Assembly (NCBI GenBank): GCA_016712625.1
Contig: JADJQQ010000018.1
Span: forward strand, 124,001 to 188,000
Reading direction: 5' to 3'
Source: Candidatus Competibacteraceae bacterium
Lineage (GTDB): Bacteria; Pseudomonadota; Gammaproteobacteria; Competibacterales; Competibacteraceae
DNA: 64,000 nt
Each line of letters starts with the position of its first letter. Within the stretch, counting starts at the first letter, position 1. Position numbers and translations under genes: made by a program. The notes beneath the pieces were generated by a model. The model was not told the origin of the DNA and ran no database searches. It saw only the letters and a program-made list of their open reading frames with translations. Below, piece by piece: positions 25,071 through 35,156 of this stretch.

Positions 25071-26477
25071 ATGCAATCCACTGTTTTTGGTTTTGTTTTC
25101 TGGGGGTTTTTATTGGTTTACGGGGCGATCATGTACGCTGTCGCCCCCAACGCCCGCACGGTTGGGGCTTTCTTTCGGGGGGAGGACAACAGCGGGCGGG
25201 AGGCGCACCGTTGGGCGCTGACCGCCAGCATCTTCATCTCCTGGGTTTTTGCCAAATCAGTCACCAACGCCGCCAATCTGGGGGCGAGTTACGGCATCGT
25301 CGGCGGGTTGGCCTACGCGACCTATTGGCTGTCGATCCTGCTGGCGGGATGGGTGATTTATCGTTTACGGCGCGCGACCGGCGCCACCAGCTTGGTGGGG
25401 TTTCTGATCGGCAAATACGGTCGGGCGGCGGCGCTGGCCTTCACCGCCGCCATCCTGATCCGGCTTTATAATGAGGTTTGGAGCAACACGGCGGTGGTTG
25501 GCGGCTACTACGGCGCGCCCGGCAGTTCGGCGTTCATCGGCGCGGCGCTGCTGTTCACCGCCGTAACGCTGATCTACAGCCTGAAGGGCGGTTTACGCGG
25601 CTCCATCGTCACCGACATGATTCAAGCCGCCATCTTTGTGGTGTTCCTCGCCGCCATGCTATTGCTGGTGTTGCCCAAACACGGTGTTGCCACCCTGATC
25701 AGCGTGGGTGAATTCAAGCTGGCGGCGGGCGTGGATTTGCTGCTGGTCGCCGGGTTACAGGTTCTCAGCTATCCCTTTCACGATCCGGTATTGACGGATC
25801 GCGGCTTCATCACCGAAGAAAAAGCGATGCTGAAAGCCTTTATTCTGGCCGGCATCGGCGGCTTCTTGTCCATTGTGGCCTTTAGTCTTGTCGGCATCGA
25901 CGCCCGGTTGGAGGGCTTGGCGGTCGGCGACAACGCGCCGGCGGCGGTGGCCAGGGCGCTGGGCATCGGCGCGCTGTTCCTGATGACGGTGCTGATGATC
26001 GCGGCGGCGGGTTCGACCCTGGATTCGACCTTCGCGTCGCTGTCGAAAGCGGTGGCGCGGGAACTGCCGCTGGTCGCCGGACGGCAACCCTCGCCCGCCG
26101 CGATCCGCCACGGCACGCTCGCGATGGTCGCCATCGCCGCGCTCGGCAATCTGCCGATGATCGCCGGAGCCGAGATTCTGGCCGCCACCACCGTCAGCGG
26201 CACCATGGTGATGGGATTGGCGCCGGTGTTTCTGCTGCAACGCTGGGTCGGCTATTCACCGTGGAGCTTCCATTTGAGCTTTTGGCCGGGCCTGGTGCTG
26301 GGCATCCTGCTGGCGCTCGGCTGGATTCCCGCCGCCTGGGCCATCGGCACGGGTAAATATGCGTTGCTGCTGGGGGTCAATTTTTACGGCTTGCTGATTT
26401 GCGCGGCGGGGTTCCTGTTACCGGAAATCGTCCGGCGCTGGCGGGGCGGCGCCGTGCCGCAAAGTGACCTGGCATGA
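25071..26477 (+). CDS. Sodium:solute symporter family (SSS) transporter
   Basis: 468-aa membrane protein with about 12-13 hydrophobic helices. SSS features include WALTASIFISWVFAKSVTNA, GLAYATYWLSILLAGWVIY, LIYSLKGGLRGSIVTDMIQA and AAAGSTLDSTFASLSKAVAR. It imports a solute with Na+; the substrate is not predictable. Start ATG 25071 has AAAGGAA upstream; the frame opening at 24870 is too long and lacks a ribosome site. The stop overlaps the next gene's ATG (ATGA), tying it to a phosphoesterase. Confidence 0.88.
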   Translation: MQSTVFGFVFWGFLLVYGAIMYAVAPNARTVGAFFRGEDNSGREAHRWALTASIFISWVFAKSVTNAANLGASYGIVGGLAYATYWLSILLAGWVIYRLRRATGATSLVGFLIGKYGRAAALAFTAAILIRLYNEVWSNTAVVGGYYGAPGSSAFIGAALLFTAVTLIYSLKGGLRGSIVTDMIQAAIFVVFLAAMLLLVLPKHGVATLISVGEFKLAAGVDLLLVAGLQVLSYPFHDPVLTDRGFITEEKAMLKAFILAGIGGFLSIVAFSLVGIDARLEGLAVGDNAPAAVARALGIGALFLMTVLMIAAAGSTLDSTFASLSKAVARELPLVAGRQPSPAAIRHGTLAMVAIAALGNLPMIAGAEILAATTVSGTMVMGLAPVFLLQRWVGYSPWSFHLSFWPGLVLGILLALGWIPAAWAIGTGKYALLLGVNFYGLLICAAGFLLPEIVRRWRGGAVPQSDLA

Positions 26478-27418
26478 GCGAAGCGCCGGGTCGGGTTTGT
26501 CCGCCGCGCTACCGTTACGGCGCATCCGCGGTGGCCCACGCGCCTGAACGGCGGGCGGAAACGCTGTACGTCATCGGCGGCCTGTACGGCAACCGGCCCG
26601 CGCTGGATGCGGTGGACGCACTGGCCGCCGCCGAATCCGGACCGGTGACGCTGTGCTTCAACGGCGATTTTCACTGGTTCGATGTCGATGACGCCGCCTT
26701 TGTCGAGGTCAACGCGCGGGCGCTGCGCCACGACGCCCTGCTCGGCAACGTGGAAGCGGAGTTGCTCGCCGACAGCGAAGCGGCCGGCTGCGGCTGCGCG
26801 TATCCCGAAATGGTCAACGCCGAAACCGTGGACCGCTCCAACTGGGTTCACGCCCGGCTTAAAACCACCGCCCAACGCCATTGCGAGGCGCTGGCCGGTC
26901 TTGGCGCATTACCGATGGTTGCCCGCTATCGAATCGGCGATGTCGCCATCGGGGTGGTGCACGGCGACGCCGAGGCGCTGGCCGGCTGGCGGTTTGACGC
27001 GGCCGCGCTGGACGATCCCGCGAATCGCGAGTGGCTGGCGTCGGCGTTCCTGGAGGCCGGCGTCGATGTGTTCGCCAGCAGCCATACCTGCCTGCCCGCG
27101 CTGCGCCGTTTCGGTCTCGCGGGCCTGCCTAAGTGGGTCGTCAACAACGGTGCGGCGGGCCTGCCCAATTTCACCCATTCCCGGTTTGGCGTCATCACCC
27201 GCATCGGCATGAGGCGCGGCCCGCATCCGCCGCTGTACGGCGGCATCCTGGGAAACGTCCGCATCGAGGCGCTGGCCTTGCCGTTCGACGCCGGACGTTG
27301 GGAACGAGAATTCTTGGCCGCCTGGCCGCCAGGATCGCCCGCTTATGTCTCCTACTTCGAGCGCATCCGGCGCGGGCCGATTCACGCACTGGCCGCCGCC
27401 GCGCCCACCCTTCGCTAG
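26474..27418 (+). CDS. Calcineurin-like metallophosphoesterase
   Basis: 314-aa protein. Metal-site blocks appear in order: YVIGGLYGNRPALDAV, LCFNGDFHWFDVD, VVHGDAEALAGW and VFASSHTCLPALRRF, followed by VVNNGAAGLPNF. The first block has Gly-Gly-Leu-Tyr-Gly-Asn in place of the usual Asp-x-His-Gly, so the first metal ligands differ from classic members. Co-translated with the symporter by a 4-base overlap, it may dephosphorylate a solute before uptake or after import. No signal peptide is seen, so a cytoplasmic role is likelier. Confidence 0.75.
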   Translation: MSEAPGRVCPPRYRYGASAVAHAPERRAETLYVIGGLYGNRPALDAVDALAAAESGPVTLCFNGDFHWFDVDDAAFVEVNARALRHDALLGNVEAELLADSEAAGCGCAYPEMVNAETVDRSNWVHARLKTTAQRHCEALAGLGALPMVARYRIGDVAIGVVHGDAEALAGWRFDAAALDDPANREWLASAFLEAGVDVFASSHTCLPALRRFGLAGLPKWVVNNGAAGLPNFTHSRFGVITRIGMRRGPHPPLYGGILGNVRIEALALPFDAGRWEREFLAAWPPGSPAYVSYFERIRRGPIHALAAAAPTLR

Positions 27419-27470
27419 GGGCGGCTTCAGCAAAGCCGCGCTGGGTAAAAAAAGACGGCTTTGCTGTTGA
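27419..27470. other. Hairpin after phosphoesterase gene
   Basis: GCGGCTT-CAGCA-AAGCCGC directly follows the phosphoesterase stop, then GCTGGGTAAAAAAA and a second partial GACGGCTTTGCTG. On the + strand the tract after the stem is A rather than T, so this may instead end transcripts on the other strand or just stabilise the 3' end. Confidence 0.35.
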
Positions 27471-27541
27471 CGCATCCAAATTCAGTCACATTGCGTAATA
27501 GTCCTCAACATTGAGGATAAATCCCTTGCTTGATCGGCCGC

Positions 27542-29770
27542 ATGGCCTTGGAGTGTTTTTTCGTGAACCGTCGCAAACTCTTGCTGGTTGGAACCGTCGC
27601 CGTTTTGATCGGTCTCTTCTTCGCCTTCGATCTGGGGCGGTTTTTCAGCTTGGATTATTTCAAGTCCCAGCAAGCCGCCATCGAAACCTATCAAGCCGCG
27701 CATCCTGGGTTGACGGTGGGACTTTTCTTCGCGGTTTACGCGATATCCACTGCCTTATCGTTTCCGGGCGCGGCGGTTTTGACCCTGGTGGCGGGCGCGC
27801 TGTTCGGGGTGCTGTGGGGAACGGTCATCGTCTCTTTCGCCTCGACCCTCGGCGCAACCCTGGCTTTTTTAATCGCTCGGTTCGCGCTGCGCGATTGGGT
27901 GCAGGGCAAGTTTGGCGACAAGCTCAAGGCGATCAACGCTGGCGTTGCCAAGGAAGGCGGCTTTTACCTGTTCACCCTGCGGCTGATCCCGCTATTTCCG
28001 TTCTTCGTTATCAACTTGGTGATGGGCCTGACCTCGATCCGCGCTTGGGCTTTTTATTGGGTCAGCCAGCTTGGCATGCTGGCCGGCACGGTCGTTTACG
28101 TCAACGCCGGCACCCAACTAGCCAAGATTGACTCGCTGAAAGGCATTCTGTCGCCGGGTCTGTTGGCGTCCTTTGTGCTGCTGGGGATTTTCCCGCTGAT
28201 CGCTAAAAAAATCGTGGCGCTGGTGAAGGCGAAACGGGTCTACGCCAAATGGACAAAACCCGCGCGTTTCGACCGCAACCTGATCGTGATTGGCGCCGGC
28301 TCCGCCGGTTTGGTGACCGCGTACATCGCGGCGGCGGTCAAGGCCAAGGTGACGCTGATCGAAAAGCACCGGATGGGCGGCGATTGCCTCAACACCGGCT
28401 GCGTGCCGTCCAAGGCGCTGATCCGTTCGGCCAAACTGCTCTCGCACCTCCGGCGGTCAGCGGAATTTGGCATCCGCGAGGCCAAGGCCCATTTCGATTT
28501 TGCCGAGGTGATGGAACGGGTCCAGCGCGTGATCCGGGAGGTCGCGCCGCACGATTCCATCGAGCGCTACACCGGATTGGGCGTGGAGGTCATCGAGGGT
28601 ACCGCGAAACTCACGTCGCCCTGGACGGTCGAGGTCACGACGGCGACGGGAATTCGCACCCTAAGCACCCGTGCCATCGTCATCGCCGCCGGGGCGCGGC
28701 CGTTCGTGCCACCGATTCCCGGCTTGGAAGAGGTCGGCTATCTGACCTCGGACACCGTTTGGAACCTGCGTGAATTGCCAAAACGGCTCGTGGTACTGGG
28801 CGGCGGACCGATCGGTTCGGAGCTCACCCAGACCTTCGCCCGCCTCGGCGGCCAGGTGACACAAGTCGAAATGGGGCCGCGCATTTTGAGTAGGGAAGAC
28901 CCCGAAGTTTCAGCATTGGTCGCCGAGCGTTTTCGCAAGGAAGGTGTCGCGGTATTAACCGAGCATAAAGCGAAGCAATTCGTGGTGGAGAACGGCGAAA
29001 AAATCCTGATCGCCGAACAGGGCGGCCAGGCTGTTAGAATCCCGTTTGACGCGGTGCTGGTGGCGGTGGGGCGCATCGCGAACACCCAAGGGTACGGTCT
29101 GGAAGAGTTGGGTATCCCCGCCGGGCGGACGGTGGAAACCAACGACACCCTGCAAACGCTCTACCCCAACATCTACGCGGCGGGCGATGTGGCCGGGCCG
29201 TATCAGTTCACCCACGTCGCCGCCCACCAAGCCTGGTATGCGGCGGTTAACGCGCTGTTCGCGCCGTTTCGAACGTTCAAAGCCGACTATTCGGTGATCC
29301 CCTGGTCCACCTTCGTTGATCCCGAAGTGGCGCGGGTCGGTTTGAACGAGCAAGAGGCGAAAGAGCAGGGCATTCCTTACGAGGTTTCCGTCTACGGCAT
29401 CGACGATCTGGATCGCGCCATCGCCGACAATGAGGCGCACGGCTTTGTCAAGGTGCTGACCGTGCCCGGCAAGGACAAGATTCTCGGCGTAACGATTGTC
29501 GGCGAGCACGCAGGCGACCTGTTGGCCGAATACGTCATGGCGATGCGCCACGGCATCGGTCTCAATAAGATGCTCTCGACCATCCACATCTATCCCACGT
29601 TGGCCGAGGCTAACAAATACGCCGCCGGGGTTTGGAAAAAGGCACACGTTCCCGCAAAACTGCTGGCTTGGGTGGAACGTTTCCACGCGTGGCGGCGCGG
29701 GCCGGATGGGCGGACGCGGGTGGAAACTCCGCGCGCCGATCCGAATCCGAATTCGAATCCAATCCATTGA
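27542..29770 (+). CDS. VTT/DedA-like membrane domain fused to a mercuric-reductase-like FAD disulfide oxidoreductase
   Basis: 742-aa fusion. Residues about 1-230 form a TVP38/TMEM64 (VTT) membrane domain with FPGAAVLTLVAGALFG, a re-entrant-type motif. From about 240 a flavin disulfide reductase follows: FAD site VIGAGSAGLVTAYIAA, redox disulfide GGDCLNTGCVPSKALI, NAD(P) site LVVLGGGPIGSELTQTFARL, IYAAGDVAG, and C-terminal HIYPTLAEANKYAAG, where Tyr replaces the usual catalytic His of HPT. The fusion recurs in bacteria, with proposed quinone or thiol reduction at the membrane. Start ATG 27542 is a choice among TTG 27530 and GTG 27563. Confidence 0.88.
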   Translation: MALECFFVNRRKLLLVGTVAVLIGLFFAFDLGRFFSLDYFKSQQAAIETYQAAHPGLTVGLFFAVYAISTALSFPGAAVLTLVAGALFGVLWGTVIVSFASTLGATLAFLIARFALRDWVQGKFGDKLKAINAGVAKEGGFYLFTLRLIPLFPFFVINLVMGLTSIRAWAFYWVSQLGMLAGTVVYVNAGTQLAKIDSLKGILSPGLLASFVLLGIFPLIAKKIVALVKAKRVYAKWTKPARFDRNLIVIGAGSAGLVTAYIAAAVKAKVTLIEKHRMGGDCLNTGCVPSKALIRSAKLLSHLRRSAEFGIREAKAHFDFAEVMERVQRVIREVAPHDSIERYTGLGVEVIEGTAKLTSPWTVEVTTATGIRTLSTRAIVIAAGARPFVPPIPGLEEVGYLTSDTVWNLRELPKRLVVLGGGPIGSELTQTFARLGGQVTQVEMGPRILSREDPEVSALVAERFRKEGVAVLTEHKAKQFVVENGEKILIAEQGGQAVRIPFDAVLVAVGRIANTQGYGLEELGIPAGRTVETNDTLQTLYPNIYAAGDVAGPYQFTHVAAHQAWYAAVNALFAPFRTFKADYSVIPWSTFVDPEVARVGLNEQEAKEQGIPYEVSVYGIDDLDRAIADNEAHGFVKVLTVPGKDKILGVTIVGEHAGDLLAEYVMAMRHGIGLNKMLSTIHIYPTLAEANKYAAGVWKKAHVPAKLLAWVERFHAWRRGPDGRTRVETPRADPNPNSNPIH

Positions 29771-29784
29771 CGAGACCGGTTACC

Positions 29785-30597
29785 ATGCGCATGCCTCGCC
29801 TCTCCCTGCTATTAGCGCTTTGGCTGGCGGCGTTTCAGGTTCAAGCCGCCTTCGATCACCGCCACGCGGCTTGGGACGCGCTGCTGAAAAAGCATGTCGT
29901 ATTGATCAGCAACGGCAGTGCCTCGCAGGTCGATTACGCCGGCTTCAAGAGCGACCGAACCGCGCTCAAGACGTATCTCGACAGCCTGTCGGCGGTCGCT
30001 GAAACCGACTATCGGCGCTGGACAAAAAACCAGCAATTGGCTTTTTTGATCAACGCTTACAACGCCTTCACCGTGGAGCTAATCCTGACCCGTTACCCTG
30101 ATCTGAAATCGATCAAGGATTTAGGATCGCTGGTGCAATCGCCGTGGAAAAAGCGATTTTTCACCCTGATGGGCCAGGAACGCAGCCTGGACGAGGTGGA
30201 GCACGGGATGATTCGGGCATCCGGCGTCTTTAATGAGCCGCGCATCCATGCGGCGGTCAACTGCGCGTCGGTCGGTTGCCCGATGCTGCGGGATGACGCG
30301 TTCACGGCGGAACAGCTGGATAAGCAACTCGAAGACAGCATGCGGCGCTTTCTGGCCGACCGCGGCCGCAACCGGTTCGACGCCGCCACTAACATGCTGT
30401 CGGTCTCGAAGATTTTCGACTGGTATAAAGGTGATTTCGAGAAAGGCCATCAAGGCTTCAGTTCCTTGGAGGCTAGCTTCGCCCGCTACGCCGACGCGCT
30501 CGGCGATACACCGCACGCCCAAAACGCCATCCGCAAGGGCGGCCTGAATCTCCGCTATCTCGACTACGATTGGGCGCTGAACGCGGTCAGGCGCTAG
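29785..30597 (+). CDS. DUF547-domain secreted protein
   Basis: 270-aa protein with signal peptide (LSLLLALWLAAFQVQA). DUF547 hallmarks are LAFLINAYNAFTVELILTRY, HGMIRASGVFNEPRIHAAVN and CASVGCPMLRDDAF, with a Cys pair and His in a papain-like arrangement suggested for the family, then LSVSKIFDWYKGDFE. It follows the VTT-reductase fusion after 14 bases and is probably cotranscribed. DUF547 proteins often neighbour such oxidoreductases, but the reaction is unknown. Confidence 0.88.
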   Translation: MRMPRLSLLLALWLAAFQVQAAFDHRHAAWDALLKKHVVLISNGSASQVDYAGFKSDRTALKTYLDSLSAVAETDYRRWTKNQQLAFLINAYNAFTVELILTRYPDLKSIKDLGSLVQSPWKKRFFTLMGQERSLDEVEHGMIRASGVFNEPRIHAAVNCASVGCPMLRDDAFTAEQLDKQLEDSMRRFLADRGRNRFDAATNMLSVSKIFDWYKGDFEKGHQGFSSLEASFARYADALGDTPHAQNAIRKGGLNLRYLDYDWALNAVRR

Positions 30598-30908
30598 GAA
30601 TGGAAAACCAAATCCTCTCACCGGCCGCCCGGATGGGCACTCGCGGGGTTTGCTTGCAACACCATCAGGCCCACACCATCATCCATCCCAACGGCTCAAT
30701 GCTTCAGAGGTCGTGGGATAGGTCTGTCCGGGAAAAGGGGACGTGCGACCCTCAAGCGCTTTTTGCAACAGCGCCTGTCCGATATACGAAAGGCTGATTC
30801 CGCCAAGCGGAAAACTGTAATCCGGCAGCCGATGCAATGATGGCTAACCCATCGCTCCAACTGACCGCCGGCAAGCGTGGCTTGCCGGTTCGCCGCGCAA
30901 ATCCTGAC
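30598..30908. other. Convergent intergenic region with stem-loop
   Basis: No gene. A 9-bp perfect stem CCGGCAAGC-GTG-GCTTGCCGG at 30868-30888 lies between the convergent DUF547 gene and the broken amylase gene. No T-tract follows on either strand, so it is at best a weak terminator. Confidence 0.35.
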
Positions 30909-33256
30909 TCAGGATCGCAAATAAATCCCATCATCTCCAATCTTGCCTGAGCCGTTCAAAACGAAGATGCCGGCGGAATTGCCACGCACATGGAAGGAAA
31001 TACTGCCGTTGGAAACATTGATCCGGTTGCCGGTGACGGTGTCCGCGTAACTGCCGTTTCGGACATTGCTCACGGTGATGTCCTGATCGCCGCCCATCGC
31101 CAGACCCACGACCGCATAGCTTTCGCCGTTGTTGTAGTCTCGGACGAAGCTCATGCCGCCGCCCCATTCGTTGATGTGACTCATTGGCGCTTTTTGTAAA
31201 GCCGGTATAGCGCGCCGGATCAAATTCAGTCGCCTGATATGTTGATACAACGAATGGGATTGGGTGGCGGCGATGGCTTGCTCGCTCAGATGATCCCCGA
31301 AATACGCGCGCCCGGTGGTGTCCAACGTGTCATCGTTACTGATGATGTCTTGCGGCGCGCCTTTCATGAACTCGATTTCCTCGCCGTAGTACAGGCAGGG
31401 AATGCCGCGTATCGTCCAAAGCAGGTTGTACGCGGCGGCGGCCATCCACTGATCGCCCCGGAAACGGAAGCGGAAATCGTTGTCGGGACCGACATCGTGA
31501 TTCTGTAAAAACGTCACCAGCTGGGTGGCGTCGCCGTACACCCAATCCATGCCCAGAATGCCGCTGATGCCGCCGTAACCACCCCGGCTGAGGTTGTCTC
31601 GAAAGGTCGAAAACAGCGAAAAATCCAGGACCGAGAAACCGGAATCACCGCCTGAATTGGGATTGTGGCGATCATCACCCAGCCGGGTATACCACCAAGG
31701 CCGCAGGTCGCTCGGTGCGTTATCGCCGCCCAGATCACCCCAACCGGTACCTTTCACCAAATTTTCGCCGAACACGAATAAGCCCGGTTTGTGCGTCTTC
31801 CAGGCATTGACGTACTCCAGCAGGTTCTCGCGCGAGAGATGCTTAACGGTATCGATCCGCAGTGCATCCACCCCCATGTCCAAATAGCGGTTGATCGCGT
31901 TGATCAGGTAATCCTTGACGTTCTGCCGTTCGGTCGCCAGATCGAGACAATCGCCGGCCAGATGCTTGGTCTGAATCGCCACGCTTTCCCAGTCGCCGCC
32001 GGCCATGAAGCCCTGCTGGTGAAACCATTCCGGGCTCAAGGTGTTGGCGTCCACCCCGAAAAAGCGGTTGGGATCGTAGCCGGGACTGGGCACGGTGGCG
32101 CTGGTGCGCGGATCGACCAGCGGCTGGGTTCCCGCTGGATCGGCGTTTTGCCGCGCTCGGAACCAGTCGGGGGCCAACGGGTTGTCGTTGTCCTCGCGGT
32201 TGGGGCTGTGGTAATCACCGAGGTTGCCCTGATAAGGACCGTTGTTGACCCGACCCTGTTGCGAGCCGCGCGGCACGTAATATTTGATCGGCAGATGATC
32301 GACCCAGACCGGCCGGTGGCGGCGTTGAACTTGATTCGGTCCCGACAGAAATAGTTGTTATCGGGATCGCCGTCGTAAAAGCGGGTGGTGATGAGGAAAT
32401 AAATGGTTTCCTCGCGAAAGTCGGCTGGCGCGCTGACCGGGCCGATGTTGTAGTAAAAGCTTTGCCGGGTTTCGTTGCCCGTGCCGTCGATGGCGAGAAC
32501 GCGAAGGGTTGCGGTGGATGTGACCGCGATGGCGGTTCCCTCCAATCCGGTCGTGGCGTCGCCTTGGGCGTAGACCGCCGAAGCCGGCGTCGGGGTCGAA
32601 CCGTCGGTGGTGTAATAGGCCGTCACCGGCGCGGGCCGGTTGTCGCGAACGGTAAAAACGACCGTGACGGGATTTTCATACGTTCCGCTGGCGACGCTCG
32701 CGGCGATGGTTGGTCGCTCCAGGTCGGCGTCGGGGTCGATGGTGTAGAGAAAAGTGCTAATCCCTCCCACATCGCCCGCCGAATTGACGCCGAACGCCAT
32801 CAAGGTCGTCGGTCGGATGATTTCGATGGGACCGCTATACACCGCGGAAGAAGTGGTCGGCGGCGTTCCGTCGGTCGTGTAATAGAGGACATCGGTTCGG
32901 TTGCTGCCTTGCAAGATCCCCTGTTGCGGTGTCAGATAGGTCCGCGCGGGTGGCGAAACAGTGACGACCGGCACGAGCGGCCTTTCGGGATTGGCGTCGT
33001 ACCACTGGTTGTTGCTGTAATACCAGCCTTCCTGGTCGCGCCGCAGGTTGCCGGTTTGCCGGCCCGTGCCGTCGTTGAATATCAGGCTAGCGGTCTCGGC
33101 GGTTTCAAAGGTGTAGCTGAACCAATCGTCACCTTCGGCGGTCATGGCGATGCCCGGCCAAGTCGTTGGTGGAATGGCGGGGGTAGTGTCCCAATAATGG
33201 CTATTGACGGTATTGCGCCAATCGTTGGGTTTTTTGAAATGAACGACGAGGGGCAT
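30909..33256 (-). pseudogene. GH13 alpha-amylase-type gene with internal deletion and frameshift
   Basis: N-terminal part (33256 to about 32320) carries a CBM-like start (VVHFKKPNDWRNTVNSHYWD) and two chitobiase-like modules (YYTTDGTPPTTSSAVYSGP; YYTTDGSTPTPASAVYAQG). The catalytic start follows (YFLITTRFYDGDPDNNYFCR, DRIKFNAATG). The frame then changes to VWVDHLPIKYYVPRGSQQ and continues through GVDALRIDTVKH (nucleophile), VFGENL (acid/base) and FLQNHDVGPDND. The stretch that should hold barrel strands 1-3 and the DVVxNHS block, about 100 residues, is absent at 32310-32325. Start ATG 33256 has AAGAGG upstream. No signal peptide is obvious. Not functional as read. Confidence 0.8.
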
Positions 33257-33287
33257 GAGCGTGACCTCTTGCAATTCGCGCTTCAAC

Positions 33288-34340
33288 TCAAACGCGATGG
33301 TTGTCGATGGCGGACAAGGTGTTGCCGTAGATGACCTGCCGGACGCCTTCCCGCATCAGAAAATCGTGCGGGAACCCAGGGGCGATGGCGCTGGCCGCGT
33401 CCAGCCGGTGCAGTTGCTCGTCGCTCAGCTTGAACTCCAGGGAGGCCAGATTGTCCTGAAGCTGTGCGAGTTTGCGCGCGCCGAGGATCGGGATGATCAC
33501 CCCGCGCCGCTGTTGCCGGACCCAGTTGATGGCGACTTGTGACGGGGTGCGGTTGATTTCTTTCGCCAGCCCGACGGTAGTGGCGACGATGCCAAGATTG
33601 CGCTCGCCCATCAAATCCTGACCCCAGGGACTGACGATGTAGCGCGCGTTCGCCGAAGCATTTTTATCGGCGTTTGGATTGTATTTGCCGGTGAGCAGCC
33701 CGCCGCCCAGCGGCCCCCAGGCGGTGACGGCGATATCCAGCGCCCGCGCCATCGGCAACAGATCGCGTTCGGGGGTGCGCTCGATCAGGCTGTACTGGAT
33801 TTGCAGGCCCACGAACGGACTCCAGCCGCGCCATTCCGCCAGGGTGTTGGCGCGCGAGACAATCCAGGCCGGTGTATCGGAAATGCCGATGTACAGGACT
33901 TTGCCGGCGCGCACCAGGTCGTCGAACGCCCGCATCACCTCATCGACCGGCGTCATGAAATCCCAGGCGTGCAACCAATACAGGTCGATGTAATCGGTAT
34001 TGAGCCGTTTCAGGCTGGCGTTGAGCGCCTGCATCATGCTCTTGCGGTGGTTGCCGCCGGCGTTGAGATCGTTCGGACGATTGTTGAGGGAGTACTTGGT
34101 GGCGAGCACGAAACGCTCCCGCTCGGCGGCGATGAACTCGCCCACATAGCACTCGCTAGTGCCATTGGTATAGTGGTTGGCGGTGTCGATGAAGTTACCG
34201 CCGGCTTCCGCGAAAGCATCAAAAAGCCGGCGGCTTTCTTCCTTGGACGCCCCCCAGCCCCATTCCTCGCCAAAGGTCATGGTTCCGAGACACAGTTCCG
34301 AAACGCGAAGGCCGCTGTTGCCGAAAAGTTTGTAACGCAT
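33288..34340 (-). CDS. Aldo/keto reductase
   Basis: 350-aa NADPH-dependent AKR (Tas/YajO-like). The catalytic tetrad is visible: Asp in GNFIDTANHYTNG, Tyr in the same segment, Lys in FVLATKYSLN and His in IDLYWLHAWD. The cofactor site appears in IIPILGARKLAQLQDNLASL. It reduces aldehydes or ketones; the natural substrate is unknown. It starts 57 bases after the stop of the F420-type reductase and ends 31 bases before the broken amylase, within the long minus-strand cluster. Confidence 0.92.
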   Translation of the reverse strand: MRYKLFGNSGLRVSELCLGTMTFGEEWGWGASKEESRRLFDAFAEAGGNFIDTANHYTNGTSECYVGEFIAAERERFVLATKYSLNNRPNDLNAGGNHRKSMMQALNASLKRLNTDYIDLYWLHAWDFMTPVDEVMRAFDDLVRAGKVLYIGISDTPAWIVSRANTLAEWRGWSPFVGLQIQYSLIERTPERDLLPMARALDIAVTAWGPLGGGLLTGKYNPNADKNASANARYIVSPWGQDLMGERNLGIVATTVGLAKEINRTPSQVAINWVRQQRRGVIIPILGARKLAQLQDNLASLEFKLSDEQLHRLDAASAIAPGFPHDFLMREGVRQVIYGNTLSAIDNHRV

Positions 34341-34397
34341 GACGTGGGATTCCTCGGTCGTGGTGGGCGCTCTCCCGCGCGGGCGGGAGTGGGCGAA

Positions 34398-35042
34398 TCA
34401 CTTGCGCAACAGCTTGAAGGCGTGATTGACCGAGTTGATTCGGAAAAAGTGACGAATCCAAACCATCGCCATGGGTTCGAGATAGCGGGCGCAGTCGATG
34501 TCGCCAATGTCGACAACCGACCAGCCGAAAGCCTTCAATACCTCAGTGACGGTCGCCTTGGCGCCATCGTCATCGCCGCAAATGAACATATCCGGCGGGC
34601 CGCCCGCAAAGTCTGGCCTGAACATGTGCGGGCTGCCCACGATGTTGAAGGCTTTGACGACCTTGGCGTCGGGCAGCCAACGCTGGATTTTTTCGCCGGC
34701 CGAATCGGTGTGGCCGACGGCGAGTTTTGGCGGAATTCCGCCTGAAAAATCCAGCGGGTTGGTGGTGTCGATCACGATCTTTCCGGCAAGATTGTTTGGG
34801 CCGGCCAGTCTGATCGCATTTTCAGTCCCGTTCCAGATCGTGCACAACACCGCCAATTCGCTAAAAGCGGCGGCTTCCGCAAAGGTGCCCGCCGAAGCGT
34901 TTGCGCCTACTTTAGTGACCCAATCCTTGACTTTCTCTTGCCGGGGGTCGCGCGAACCCATTTTTACCTCGTGGCCGAGTTGGGCGAAACCTGAACCGAG
35001 CGCTTGACCCACGTTACCGGTACCGAGAATGCCGATTTTCAT
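34398..35042 (-). CDS. NADPH:F420-oxidoreductase-like NAD(P)-binding protein
   Basis: 214-aa Rossmann protein: MKIGILGTGNVGQALGSGFA (GxGxxG), VKMGSRDP, VIDTTNPLDFSGG, VKAFNIVGSPHMFRPDF, MFICGDDDGAKATVTEVL. This is the FNO-like/YqeC-type family used in gammaproteobacteria without F420, probably with a different partner. ATG 35042 has GGAGATG-rich upstream sequence (GAGGAGATGAATT). It lies between the ester-cyclase-like remnant and the AKR gene. Confidence 0.85.
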   Translation of the reverse strand: MKIGILGTGNVGQALGSGFAQLGHEVKMGSRDPRQEKVKDWVTKVGANASAGTFAEAAAFSELAVLCTIWNGTENAIRLAGPNNLAGKIVIDTTNPLDFSGGIPPKLAVGHTDSAGEKIQRWLPDAKVVKAFNIVGSPHMFRPDFAGGPPDMFICGDDDGAKATVTEVLKAFGWSVVDIGDIDCARYLEPMAMVWIRHFFRINSVNHAFKLLRK

Positions 35043-35156
35043 AATTCATCTCCTCGTGATAGCAATGGAAATACGGGATCATTGCTCCCGATTATTTGAT
35101 TGCCAGGAAGTCCAAACTAATAAATTGAATCAGTTTTATTAAATCGCTCTATAAAG

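Noticed and set aside
32462..33334. Plus-strand 290-codon frame opposite the broken amylase
   Set aside because: Antisense of chitobiase-like modules; Gly/Arg-rich random pattern.
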